DNA from: an uncultured Spirochaetia bacterium | GTDB taxonomy: Bacteria > Spirochaetota > Spirochaetia > JABEVK01 | Direction of reading: 5' to 3' | Assembly: GCA_937960645.1 (NCBI GenBank) | Contig: CALGPJ010000005.1 | Span: 1 to 64,000, forward strand | DNA: 64,000 nucleotides | Shown: positions 53,615 through 63,253 of the stretch, piece after piece | How the letters are laid out: each line of letters starts with the position of its first letter | Numbering within the stretch: the first letter of the stretch is position 1 | Made by a program: the position numbers and the translations under genes | Notes under the pieces: generated by a model | Databases searched by the model: none | Seen by the model: only the letters and a program-made list of their open reading frames with translations | Told to the model about the DNA's origin: nothing

Positions 53615-53643
53615 AGAATAAAGCATGTTTTGATGATTTGCAA
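53615..53643 (-). promoter_or_regulatory. Leaderless promoter of the histone-like gene
   Basis: TTGCAA (53638-53643), 17-base spacer, TATTCT (53615-53620), 6 bases to the ATG at 53608. The -35 hexamer is self-complementary and lies between two divergent genes. Confidence 0.65.
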
Positions 53644-53671
53644 ATATTTTTTTTTGTTATAGAGTGAAAAA

Positions 53672-54121
53672 GTGATGTTTTTTCTCTGGCTCGGTCTTTT
53701 TGTTCTCACCATCGCCGGGGCAGTGATATTCTCGGTACCGGAGTTCGGCCTTGTGGCGTTGGGGACCATAACTGCAATCGTCATTAGCCTGATCCCGGGT
53801 TTGGAAAATGCCTACCTTATCCAGCTTACCTCGGTGTTGTTCTCCTTTTTTCTGTTATTCGTTTTCCTCAGGAAAAAGGTGAAAAGTGTCTTTCAGGGAA
53901 ATGAGCTGCGCGAGGACCCCTTCGAGATCTCGGGCAGAATTGGAGTAGTCGTCGAGCCCATCGAACCCAACAGTCCCGGACGGATCAGCCTGGGCGGAAC
54001 AACCTGGACTGCCATCTCCTACTCGGAGAGTTTCCGGGCAGGAGAACGAGTACAGGTACTGGAGAAAGAGGGGTTGACCCTCGTAGTAAACAAAATCGAT
54101 CAGGAGGTAGCATGGAAATAA
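53672..54121 (+). CDS. NfeD-family membrane protein
   Basis: 149 residues; the start is GTG at 53672 or ATG at 53675, without a ribosome site. Three to four membrane helices fill the first 68 residues. A C-terminal OB-fold typical of NfeD follows (GRIGVVVEPIEPNSPGRISLGGTTWTA). NfeD proteins pair with SPFH/stomatin-like proteins, and two such genes follow. The ATG of the next gene overlaps by 10 bases. Confidence 0.9.
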   Translation: MMFFLWLGLFVLTIAGAVIFSVPEFGLVALGTITAIVISLIPGLENAYLIQLTSVLFSFFLLFVFLRKKVKSVFQGNELREDPFEISGRIGVVVEPIEPNSPGRISLGGTTWTAISYSESFRAGERVQVLEKEGLTLVVNKIDQEVAWK

Positions 54122-55038
54122 TCATGACAGTCGTGGTGATCTTGGCGATCTTTCTCTTCGTCAACACCGTCAAGGTCGTTCCCGAGGCCCAGGCTTGGAT
54201 CATCGAGGAGCTGGGAAAGTATAAAAGGACCCTGGGTTCCGGTCTTCACATCGTCATTCCGATTCTTCATCGGGTGGCGTACAAGCACACGTTGAAAGAA
54301 CAGGTCATCGACGTTCCACCCCAAATCTGCATCACCAGCGACAACGTTCAAGTGACCGTCGACGGTATTCTTTACCTCAAGGTCCTGGACGCACAAAAGG
54401 CCAGTTATGGCATCGAGAATTATCGTTATGCCACCGTGCAACTTGCGCAAACCACGATGCGAAGCGAAATAGGCCGTATCATGTTGGACGATACCTTTTC
54501 GGAACGCGAAGCGATCAACAACGCCATCGTGAAAAGCGTCGATCAGGCCTCCGACCCCTGGGGCATTAAAGTCGAAAGGTATGAGATCCGTGACATCGAG
54601 CCCGCTCCCTCCATCATCGAAGCGATGGAGCAGCAGGTCGAAGCGGAGCGGCAAAAACGGGCGGAGATCCTCCTCTCCGAAGGTGACAAACTGTCCCGAA
54701 TCAATAGGTCCAAGGGCGACCGCGAGGAGGCGATCAATCTCTCCAAGGGGCAAAAACAAAAAGTCATCAACGAGGCCGAGGGCCGGGCACAAAGTATGGC
54801 CATCCTGGCAAACGCCACGGCCGATGGGCTGAAAATGATCGGAGAGGCCATTCAAAAACCCGGCGGCAGGGAGGCTTTGAGCGTCCACTACGTGCAGAAG
54901 TACCTGGAACAGCTCAAAAAGGTTCTCTCGCACAACAAGGTTAGCATCCTTCCTGCGGAAGCCGCACGTCTTCAGGGCCTGGCCCAGATCCTCGGTTTCC
55001 AGCAGTCCACCAATCCGAAAAACGAGGGGGTCAAATAA
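54112..55038 (+). CDS. Stomatin/SPFH-domain protein (QmcA-like), copy 1
   Basis: 308 residues, GGAGGT before the ATG at 54112. An N-terminal membrane helix is followed by the SPFH domain (VVPEAQAWIIEELGKY, VDGILYLKVLDAQKASYGIENY) and a long helical tail (EQQVEAERQKRAEILLSEGD). Such proteins form large ring or cage assemblies on the membrane with proteases or NfeD. It overlaps copy 2 by one base (TAATG). Confidence 0.93.
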   Translation: MEIIMTVVVILAIFLFVNTVKVVPEAQAWIIEELGKYKRTLGSGLHIVIPILHRVAYKHTLKEQVIDVPPQICITSDNVQVTVDGILYLKVLDAQKASYGIENYRYATVQLAQTTMRSEIGRIMLDDTFSEREAINNAIVKSVDQASDPWGIKVERYEIRDIEPAPSIIEAMEQQVEAERQKRAEILLSEGDKLSRINRSKGDREEAINLSKGQKQKVINEAEGRAQSMAILANATADGLKMIGEAIQKPGGREALSVHYVQKYLEQLKKVLSHNKVSILPAEAARLQGLAQILGFQQSTNPKNEGVK

Positions 55039-55958
55039 TGGATTTCGTGACAATTCTTCTGATCGTTCTAGGAGGAGTGAGTTTCATCCTCATCCTCCAA
55101 AACATCCGCGTGGTCCCCGCTCAATCAGTCCTGGTGATCGAACGCCTCGGCAAGTACTCCCGCACCCTCGGGGCCGGTTTTCACATCCTTTTTCCGTTTC
55201 TCGATCGCATTGCCTACCAACATAGTCTCAAGGAAATCGCCATCGACGTTCCCTCCCAACCGGCATTCACCACCGATAACGTCCGCGTCCGTGTGGATGG
55301 GGTGCTCTATTTGAGGGTCATCGATCCTCGCAGGGCCAGCTATGCCGTGGATAACTACCGTTTGGCCGCCGTCCAGTTGGCGCAGACCACCATGCGCTCG
55401 GTGATCGGCCTGCTCGAACTCGACAAAACCTTCGAGGAACGGGAAAACATCAACGCTCGAATTCTCAAATACATCAACGACGCCTGCTCCGAATGGGGTG
55501 TCCAGGTAACCCGCTACGAAATCCAAAACATCCAGGTCCCGGCCAACATCCTCAAGGTGATGGAAGTGCAAATGAGGGCAGAACGGGATAAACGGGCGGC
55601 CATTGCCAAAAGCGTCGGCGAAATGGAAAGCAAGATCAATTACTCGATGGGCACCATGGAAGAAGAAATCAACAAATCCGAGGGGCAGAAACAACGGCTG
55701 ATCAACGAAGCCCAAGGTAAGGCCAACGAAATCCTCGCCATATCCAAGGCCCTGGCCTTTAGCATCGAAAAGCTCGCGCATGCCATTGCCCAACCGGGTG
55801 GCCTGGAGGCGGTGACATTGCAAAATGCGGAGTCCTTTGTCGAAATCTTCGGCGATACCGCCTCAGGCAATCAGAAAGTTCTCTTGCCTATGAACCTTGG
55901 AGCGCCCGAGGACTTTATCCAGCTCTTGAAAAAAGTCGAAAAATCCTGGAATAGCTAG
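55038..55958 (+). CDS. Stomatin/SPFH-domain protein (QmcA-like), copy 2
   Basis: 306 residues with the same layout as copy 1 and clear similarity along the whole length (VVPAQSVLVIERLGKYSRTLGAGFH), so the pair is a tandem duplication. The C-terminal tails differ (TLQNAESFVEIFGDT). Hetero-oligomers of the two with NfeD are plausible. It ends tail-to-tail with the HAD gene through a shared CTAG. Confidence 0.93.
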   Translation: MDFVTILLIVLGGVSFILILQNIRVVPAQSVLVIERLGKYSRTLGAGFHILFPFLDRIAYQHSLKEIAIDVPSQPAFTTDNVRVRVDGVLYLRVIDPRRASYAVDNYRLAAVQLAQTTMRSVIGLLELDKTFEERENINARILKYINDACSEWGVQVTRYEIQNIQVPANILKVMEVQMRAERDKRAAIAKSVGEMESKINYSMGTMEEEINKSEGQKQRLINEAQGKANEILAISKALAFSIEKLAHAIAQPGGLEAVTLQNAESFVEIFGDTASGNQKVLLPMNLGAPEDFIQLLKKVEKSWNS

Positions 55959-56767
55959 TTTCTGGCGGCCTTGTCGGCAGCACTCTCCAGAGCAAGGAGA
56001 ATGTTCTGATAGAGATCGCTTTGCCGGCTGAAGCGGGGACTGTAAAGTCCCCGAACTCTTTCTTCCTCGATGAAGCCCCAGGCCTTGGAGCGGTTGTCGG
56101 AATGCGGATTAAAAACCGCAAAACAGGTGGCCTTGTGTTGCTTCAGGAGGGAAAAAACCGGCACATCCGTCAGACCGTCTCCGACATAAACGATCGTTTC
56201 CATGGGAATGCGCAGCAAATCGACCTTTCGGTTCACATCAAAGGGCCGGGCCCGATATTGAGGTCCCACCAAACCCTTGCTGATTCGATAAATGAAGCGC
56301 GTTTTATCGGTAAAGCTGATGATGTTTCTCGGAAAATCGATGACTCCCTTTTCGTCGTAATGCCAGTCACACGTCCAGATATCCGTGAAAAAAGAAGCGA
56401 TGGCCGTAGCACGAATCAAATCCCCGATTCCGCTGGAAATCAGGTAATATTCGATCTCAGTACCGGGCCGGCGCTGTTTCAAATCCTGCCGCAGCTCCTC
56501 GAAGAACTGAGGCAGGCCCTCGTGAAAGCTCAGGTTATGGCCGGCCTCGATAAAGTCGTTGCGGGTGAACGGGCGCCCCAACCTCTCACCGAGTTGCTTG
56601 ATCTCGTAGAGGTAGGCCGGAACCGGATCCCAGCCCTCGGCGATCCGCGCACCCACGATTTTTGACCAAAATTCCGTGGGGTCCACTCCGTTTCGTTCCA
56701 AAAAAAAGGAGGAACTATCGGGCGCAAGAGTATCGTCGAAGTCGAAAGCCAGGGCTAAAACACTCAT
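55955..56767 (-). CDS. HAD-superfamily phosphatase
   Basis: 270 residues. Motif I DFDDT gives nucleophile and acid Asp, motif II lies in YYLISSG, and motif IV is the VGDGLTDVP acidic pair. There is a helical cap between motifs I and II. It is a phosphoserine-phosphatase-like cytosolic hydrolase; substrate unknown. The start context lacks both a clear ribosome site and a good leaderless promoter. Confidence 0.88.
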   Translation of the reverse strand: MSVLALAFDFDDTLAPDSSSFFLERNGVDPTEFWSKIVGARIAEGWDPVPAYLYEIKQLGERLGRPFTRNDFIEAGHNLSFHEGLPQFFEELRQDLKQRRPGTEIEYYLISSGIGDLIRATAIASFFTDIWTCDWHYDEKGVIDFPRNIISFTDKTRFIYRISKGLVGPQYRARPFDVNRKVDLLRIPMETIVYVGDGLTDVPVFSLLKQHKATCFAVFNPHSDNRSKAWGFIEEERVRGLYSPRFSRQSDLYQNILLALESAADKAARN

Positions 56768-56803
56768 GAGGTCAGTCCACTCCCGTAAACCGCATTAAAA
56801 CAT

Positions 56804-56827
56804 AAAAAAACCGCCTCGACGAGGCGG
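56804..56827 (-). terminator. Rho-independent terminator after the UgpC-type ATPase gene
   Basis: A 7-bp GC stem (CCGCCTC / GAGGCGG, 56811-56827) with a 3-base loop, followed on the minus strand by seven U residues (56804-56810). It lies 11 bases past the ATPase stop and is the clearest terminator in the window. Confidence 0.9.
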
Positions 56828-56837
56828 TGGAGAACTC

Positions 56838-57956
<1,119 letters not shown>

Positions 57957-58003
57957 CGATTACCTCCAACTTGACCTGTTTCTCATATTCTAAGGGGTAG
58001 TTT

Positions 58004-59062
58004 TCAATACGTCAACACGCATTTTTGGAGGAAACTTTCCGCGTCCATTTCGCCTGACCTCAATCGTTCCAATCCCTGGTCAGGGCCAAAAATCGGCGTG
58101 AGGAACTCCCGGCCCAAAGTCGTATCCTCGGTAGCGTCTTTGGCAAAATTGCTCCACTGGCTTTGCATCTTCATCGAGGGAGCTGCCTGGAGATAGCGGC
58201 GCAGGGAAGACTGCTGCATGAGCCACCGGAAAAACTTTTTGGCCTCGGAGTTGGCAGCTTTTGTCAGGGCAATGAAGGACCCCTGGGGATAGAGGACCTG
58301 TTTTTTGTCGGACAGGAGAAAACTCCAGGAAAAAACGCTCAGGTCCTGCCGCTCCAGCTGACGCAATCGGTGAAGGGGCAACACCCAGGCCGGAATTCGG
58401 CCGTTATTCAGCTCGATGAAGGGCACTATCCCGGACAGACGATTCGGAAGATCCTGGTCTCTAAGCCGCCAGGCTTCCAATTGCCGAGGGTCTTCGGCCA
58501 ATAGAGACGGAACCAGGTCGGGAACCCACCAAGGGCTGAACTTCAACCCAGCCCGATTGCGTGGCGGCAGTTCCAGGAGATCTTTCCACTCCATGGCCGG
58601 CGGTACTGACCGCGTTCTGGGATATATCACCACAGCGGGGACCAGCGTCAGCGCAAGCATCGACAACGTCCCATCCATTGGAAAACGCAGAACGAAGTTC
58701 GATGAGCTCAGGTTGTCGATTTCATCGAGAATCGGCCGAAGGTCTTGATAACGTTCTTTCCAGGGATGAATCCCCGGACCTATCAGGAGATCGGGTTCGG
58801 GTCGATGGGACGGCCAGTTCCCCTCGAGATAAAAATAATCGACACGGACGCTCTCCGTTTCAGCCCACTCATCGATCAGTTCCATCCACGAGGCTTCAGT
58901 CAGCCATACGACGATTTTTTTCTCGAAGAAACCGCAGGAGCTTGCCGCCATCACGAAGAGGAACACGGCCGAAACCATGACGACGGGGCGGAAGGTTCTG
59001 TGCGTGCAGAACTGCCGATGCTCAGGACGATAGTGCGTCGGCTGTTCGGAAGATGGTTTCAT
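58004..59062 (-). CDS. Probable extracellular solute-binding lipoprotein
   Basis: 352 residues from the ATG at 59062; an ATG at 58978 is possible. A hydrophobic signal ends at AASSC (about residue 43), giving a lipoprotein. The mature part follows the bacterial solute-binding pattern: KIVVWLTEASWMELIDEW, VDYFYLEGNWPSHRPEPDLLIGPG, then YPQGSFIALTKAANSEAKKFFRWL. It is probably the binding component for a sugar-type transporter using the ATPase encoded downstream. It overlaps the aminotransferase by 41 bases. Confidence 0.72.
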   Translation of the reverse strand: MKPSSEQPTHYRPEHRQFCTHRTFRPVVMVSAVFLFVMAASSCGFFEKKIVVWLTEASWMELIDEWAETESVRVDYFYLEGNWPSHRPEPDLLIGPGIHPWKERYQDLRPILDEIDNLSSSNFVLRFPMDGTLSMLALTLVPAVVIYPRTRSVPPAMEWKDLLELPPRNRAGLKFSPWWVPDLVPSLLAEDPRQLEAWRLRDQDLPNRLSGIVPFIELNNGRIPAWVLPLHRLRQLERQDLSVFSWSFLLSDKKQVLYPQGSFIALTKAANSEAKKFFRWLMQQSSLRRYLQAAPSMKMQSQWSNFAKDATEDTTLGREFLTPIFGPDQGLERLRSGEMDAESFLQKCVLTY

Positions 59063-60320
59063 AGAGATCCGGCAAATCCTTCACATCGATGGAGGCAAAA
59101 GTCACCCGAAGGTATCTATCCCCGAGAGCGATGGTCCCAATTCCCTCATCGTTCAGGAGTTTTTCCCGAAGAGTGTTCGCGTTCAAATTCCCGGTGTCAA
59201 AGCACATGAAATAGCCAGAATTGAACGGCAGCTCTTGGAGTTTCCGTCCCGCACTGCGCCGGTTAAGCAAATCCCGGACCACCTCATACCGTTTTTTCAG
59301 CTCCTCCATGTACTTTTTCTTGATCCCGTGATACACAAGGCTCGTCAGCTCCTTGTACAGGATGCTCTGGGCCACCTGGGAACAGCTGGAAACCGAGGCC
59401 CGTAGGGCGCCTTTGACCTTGGCTTCGAGGGCCTCGGCGATTTGCGGGGTCATCGAGGTGGTTCCCACCGTAAAGAAGCCTACCCGGAATCCCCAAACGT
59501 AATCTTCCTTGGTCGCCCCATCGCACTTGATGGCCAGGATGTTGGGATGGGCCTTGTAAAGCAGATTGAAAAGGCTATGCGGATAAATGTCATCCTCGTA
59601 ACAGAGGCCGAAATACGCATCGTCCAGGATCACGACGACATGCCGATTTTGGGACGCCACTCGGATCAACTCCCTTTCCCACTCCACGGCTTGCTGCTTC
59701 GTTGGCGAGTAACCCGTCGGGTTTTGCGGATAATTCAACACCAGGATCGCCTTCCCGCCTTCTGGGACCTTGTTCAAGATCATGTCCGCCACGGCCTCGA
59801 TGCTGAGGACCCCTTTCTTGTCGAAAAGGGGAAAATGATGGACCCTCGCTTGAAACCTGGTGGCGAACATCAAATCATAGTTGTCCCAACTCAATTCGGG
59901 ATAAAAAACATGGTCCTGCGGCGCACAAAAGAGTTCCGCCGCAAGAACCATTGCTCCGGTGATACCGCTGGTTACGGCCGGCAGGGACATGAACCTTTCA
60001 TCGAGTTCGGGGTTTTTCCGAACCAACCCTTCCTTCCAGGCGATTCGGAGCTTGGGATTGCCCGCCGTCGGCGCGTACCCCACAGCCTCCATGGGCGTCA
60101 GCCGCGGCAAATTGTCCTGGATGGTCGGCAGGATCATGGGTTGGCCGTCGACGTAGGCCATTCCGACGGTGGCGTTGTAGCGATGCGCTTTCTTTCCGGC
60201 TTCCGTTGCCTGAGCGACGATGCCCTCCGGAAAATAAATCTCCTTTCCATAATCACTTAAGCAGATACCGATCAAAGTGTCGTGGAGAGCTTCGTTCAGT
60301 TTTTGTGCCAATGGGTGCAT
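59022..60320 (-). CDS. Class I/II PLP-dependent aminotransferase
   Basis: 432 residues. The PLP Lys is in KCDGATKEDYVWGFRVG, the Asp/Tyr pair for the pyridine ring in ILDDAYFGLCYEDD, and the Asn in NYPQNPTGYS. It resembles aspartate/aromatic aminotransferases; substrate not determinable. The start is leaderless, with a consensus -35 promoter at 60327-60356. Confidence 0.9.
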   Translation of the reverse strand: MHPLAQKLNEALHDTLIGICLSDYGKEIYFPEGIVAQATEAGKKAHRYNATVGMAYVDGQPMILPTIQDNLPRLTPMEAVGYAPTAGNPKLRIAWKEGLVRKNPELDERFMSLPAVTSGITGAMVLAAELFCAPQDHVFYPELSWDNYDLMFATRFQARVHHFPLFDKKGVLSIEAVADMILNKVPEGGKAILVLNYPQNPTGYSPTKQQAVEWERELIRVASQNRHVVVILDDAYFGLCYEDDIYPHSLFNLLYKAHPNILAIKCDGATKEDYVWGFRVGFFTVGTTSMTPQIAEALEAKVKGALRASVSSCSQVAQSILYKELTSLVYHGIKKKYMEELKKRYEVVRDLLNRRSAGRKLQELPFNSGYFMCFDTGNLNANTLREKLLNDEGIGTIALGDRYLRVTFASIDVKDLPDLYETIFRTADALSS

Positions 60321-60326
60321 GGACGA

Positions 60327-60356
60327 ATGATAGTCCTCGTTATCCTACCTTGTCAA
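60327..60356 (-). promoter_or_regulatory. Leaderless promoter of the aminotransferase gene
   Basis: TTGACA (60351-60356), 18-base spacer, TATCAT (60327-60332), 6 bases to the ATG at 60320. The -35 box overlaps that of the divergent promoter. Confidence 0.75.
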
Positions 60357-60378
60357 TTCAACCTGTTGAGAATAAAAT
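60350..60378 (+). promoter_or_regulatory. Leaderless promoter of the DUF5312-like gene
   Basis: TTGTCA (60350-60355), 17-base spacer, TAAAAT (60373-60378), 6 bases to the ATG at 60385. It shares TGTCA with the opposite -35 box. Confidence 0.75.
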
Positions 60379-60384
60379 AGCCTC

Positions 60385-61926
60385 ATGCCCAGCGGCCCAA
60401 CTTCTACGCCATCGCTATCCTGGTGGGACTCCCTCTTGTTGTTCTTAGGTTTAGGCGGAAAAGACAAGGAAAAATATCTTATCCTCAAGGGCATCAAAAA
60501 CAATTTGAGGATCTACGGAAAAAAATATTTTCATGTCGGCGCCGATTTGGCCGATCCCGCTTTGGCAAAGTTTTTTTACGATATTTATGTTTGTCTTGGC
60601 CCTGCGCAGACCTTGTTCCTGAACCTGCAAAACAGCACGGCGTTGAAAAACATTATCATCGAGGGGGCCCTGACGGCCGATGGGCTCGAACTTCTGCGCT
60701 CCCTGGACGACGAGGTGCTCCAAACAAAATCGCAGCAAATGCCCATTGAAAAGTTAGCGGAAGAGAGCCAACAGATCCTTGCCCAATACTCGAGCCTGTT
60801 CACCCCGGAGCTCATCCGTAAAATCGAAAGTCGTTACAAGACCCTGAGCGTTTTTCTCGACATGTTGAAATTTAACTATTATTTTTTGCTCAAGAAATTC
60901 GATTCCTACCTGCCTGAACGCGATTTCAATTATCGCCCCAAGTTCGAAAAGATTCATGGCTCGTACATCGTCGAAGACCTGAAAGAGTTTTGGGAGATCG
61001 GTGCCCACTTCCCCGTTCAAGCAGACTGGGACAGCGTTTTCGATGCACTCAAGGCCTATAAGAACATCGAGCCGGTAAACCGGGGATGGTGGAAACGCAT
61101 CATTCAAAGCATTCAACAATTTCAACAAAACGACATCATCCCCTTGATCATCCAGCATGTGTCCCAGGACCTGACGTATCAGGTGCTTTCCAAACCCGAA
61201 AAAGAAGCCCTCGTCGATAGCCACCTCAATACTCTTAAAACGCGCGTTGACGTGACTATTTCCAAAATTCGAACGCAGAAACGACGAAGTGCAATTAGCA
61301 AACTCGTTCAGGATGTTTTTGGTAATGAGGTCGTAAACCGAACCAAAAACTACAACGAAAAATACAACGCGATCCTTGCCAAAAGAAACGTCGGGACTTT
61401 CATCCACGTCGAAGCCTTCAATTATCTCAAAACGTTCTTGGTGGATTATTGCAAAAAAGACCTGCGCGACCTCGTGAATCATCTGGTCATTAAAGGCCAA
61501 TGGGTGGAAATGAACAACAGCAAGGTTCTCAGCGAAGGGTTCCACCGCATCATGGAAATCAGCGAAAGGCTTGTCAACTTCGACGACTCCCTCGCAGAGG
61601 AAGGAGAGCGGGGATCTCGGCTCAAGTCACACCTTATCAAGTCAGAACGAGACGTCAACGCTCAAAACATCGCCAAGACCATGGTGCGGGACATCAACGG
61701 GTTGGCCAAGACCTTCATGGTCGAGACGGGCAACGAACTCATCAATGTCGGCAAAGTCCTGAAGGCAGTCATCGAGGACATGCCGAGGCAAAAACATGAG
61801 GTGATCGTCAACTGGAAACAATTGGAATCGTCGTTCGATGGGAATTTACGAGAGTCCCTGGTCCAACTCTACAAAAAGCTGTTCAATTTCGTTCAGCTCA
61901 TCCAAAACTACATCCGGGAGGGCTGA
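60385..61926 (+). CDS. Spirochaete-type hypothetical protein (DUF5312-like)
   Basis: 513 residues, predominantly alpha-helical, without signal peptide, although a hydrophobic patch (DSLLLFLGLGG) lies near the N-terminus. There are no catalytic motifs. Length and style resemble DUF5312, a family I know only from spirochaetes; this match is from memory. It is a single-gene unit with its own leaderless promoter. Confidence 0.6.
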   Translation: MPSGPTSTPSLSWWDSLLLFLGLGGKDKEKYLILKGIKNNLRIYGKKYFHVGADLADPALAKFFYDIYVCLGPAQTLFLNLQNSTALKNIIIEGALTADGLELLRSLDDEVLQTKSQQMPIEKLAEESQQILAQYSSLFTPELIRKIESRYKTLSVFLDMLKFNYYFLLKKFDSYLPERDFNYRPKFEKIHGSYIVEDLKEFWEIGAHFPVQADWDSVFDALKAYKNIEPVNRGWWKRIIQSIQQFQQNDIIPLIIQHVSQDLTYQVLSKPEKEALVDSHLNTLKTRVDVTISKIRTQKRRSAISKLVQDVFGNEVVNRTKNYNEKYNAILAKRNVGTFIHVEAFNYLKTFLVDYCKKDLRDLVNHLVIKGQWVEMNNSKVLSEGFHRIMEISERLVNFDDSLAEEGERGSRLKSHLIKSERDVNAQNIAKTMVRDINGLAKTFMVETGNELINVGKVLKAVIEDMPRQKHEVIVNWKQLESSFDGNLRESLVQLYKKLFNFVQLIQNYIREG

Positions 61927-61939
61927 CACTCACCCCGCA

Positions 61940-63253
61940 TCACTCCAGAAGCTCCTTCAACCGCCGCGAAAGGTTGTTGGGTAATATGCCCAGGGCTTCA
62001 GCGGCCGACTTTATGCTCCCGAATTTTCTAATTTGGGTTTGAAGATACGTCAATTCCAGACGTCTTTTGGCCTCGGCATAGGGTAAGGTCAGATGAAAAA
62101 TATTGTCCGAGTCGTAGGCCATATCGCGGCTGTGGTCCAGGTATTGCATCGTCTGTTTTCGATCCAGGGGCAACCCATCTTCCCAGATCACCACCCGTTC
62201 ACAAAGTGCTTTGAGTTCACGAATGTTACCGGGCCAGGGGTAGCTCAGAAGACCGTCCCAGGCTTCCTCGCTGAACACCTCGCTCGCGGGCCTTTTGCAC
62301 CCGCTTTTTGCAAGGAAGTACTCGATCAGGGGACCGATCTCCTCTTTTCTTTCACGAAGAGGCGGAAGGTCGATGGGCAGGGTGCTGATCCGATAATAAA
62401 GATCTTTTCGGAACCTGCCCTCGGCAACCTCCTTTTCGAGATCCTTGTTGGTAGCACTCACCACCCGAACGCTGGCAGATTGCACCTTGCTCGTCCCGAT
62501 TTTTTGTATTTCGCCATTCTCCAAAAAACGCAGCAATTTCGTTTGCGCACTCAGGGGCAGATCCCCGATTTCATCGAGGAACAGGGTGCCGCCGTTTGCA
62601 GCAGCCAGTTTGCCCTCATAATCGGCAAGTGCCCCGGTAAAAGCCCCCTTGACGTGACCAAAAAGCTCGCTCTCGATGAGGGACTCCGGGATAGCCCCGC
62701 AATTCAATCGAACCAGATTTCCAGCGGAACGCGGACTCAGTTGATGGATGTAGGCTGCCGCTGCATCCTTTCCCGTACCGCTTTCCCCCAGGATTAGAAT
62801 CGGCATATCGGACTTCGCTGCTCTGGCCATTCGGTTCAGGGCCGACATCATCGCTTTGGAGGCCACAACTGGATAGACATCGGACAAAGATTTCTTGACG
62901 AGGGCATGGTACCGGGTGGCATTGTTGAGAACCACGAGGAGCCGCTCGGGCATCAACGGCTTTTCCAGGAAATCATAGGCTCCCTGGCGGATGGCGGTGA
63001 GGGCATCCCCCAGGGTCGATTGCCCGCTGATCATGACGACAGGCAACAAGGGAAAACGCTCCAGGCTCAGCTCCAGTAACCTTAACCCATTTTCCTTTCC
63101 CAGATTCACATCCATCAACACGGCAGAAACCTGATCATCCAAAACTTGTAAATACCGGGAGGGCTCACAGGACCTGGCCTCCCAGTCATGGGATCGCAAT
63201 AGCATCACGAGGCTTTTACAGATCGCCTCATCGTCGTCACAGACCAGGATCAT
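61940..63253 (-). CDS. NtrC-family sigma54-dependent response regulator
   Basis: 437 residues. The receiver (1-115) has DDD at 6-8, phospho-acceptor Asp in VLMDVN and Lys in LEKPL. The AAA+ domain is complete: Walker A GESGTGKD, the sigma54-contact loop GAFTGA and Walker B LFLDE. A Fis-type helix-turn-helix lies at the C-terminus (IKSAAEALGILPNNLSRRL). It should activate sigma54 promoters on signal from the kinase encoded 4 bases into its start. Confidence 0.95.
   Translation of the reverse strand: MILVCDDDEAICKSLVMLLRSHDWEARSCEPSRYLQVLDDQVSAVLMDVNLGKENGLRLLELSLERFPLLPVVMISGQSTLGDALTAIRQGAYDFLEKPLMPERLLVVLNNATRYHALVKKSLSDVYPVVASKAMMSALNRMARAAKSDMPILILGESGTGKDAAAAYIHQLSPRSAGNLVRLNCGAIPESLIESELFGHVKGAFTGALADYEGKLAAANGGTLFLDEIGDLPLSAQTKLLRFLENGEIQKIGTSKVQSASVRVVSATNKDLEKEVAEGRFRKDLYYRISTLPIDLPPLRERKEEIGPLIEYFLAKSGCKRPASEVFSEEAWDGLLSYPWPGNIRELKALCERVVIWEDGLPLDRKQTMQYLDHSRDMAYDSDNIFHLTLPYAEAKRRLELTYLQTQIRKFGSIKSAAEALGILPNNLSRRLKELLE

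Noticed and set aside
53638..53663. Possible nfeD promoter TTGCAA ... TATAGA
   Set aside because: The spacer would be only 14 bases, so it was not listed as a feature although the -10 box position fits a leaderless start.
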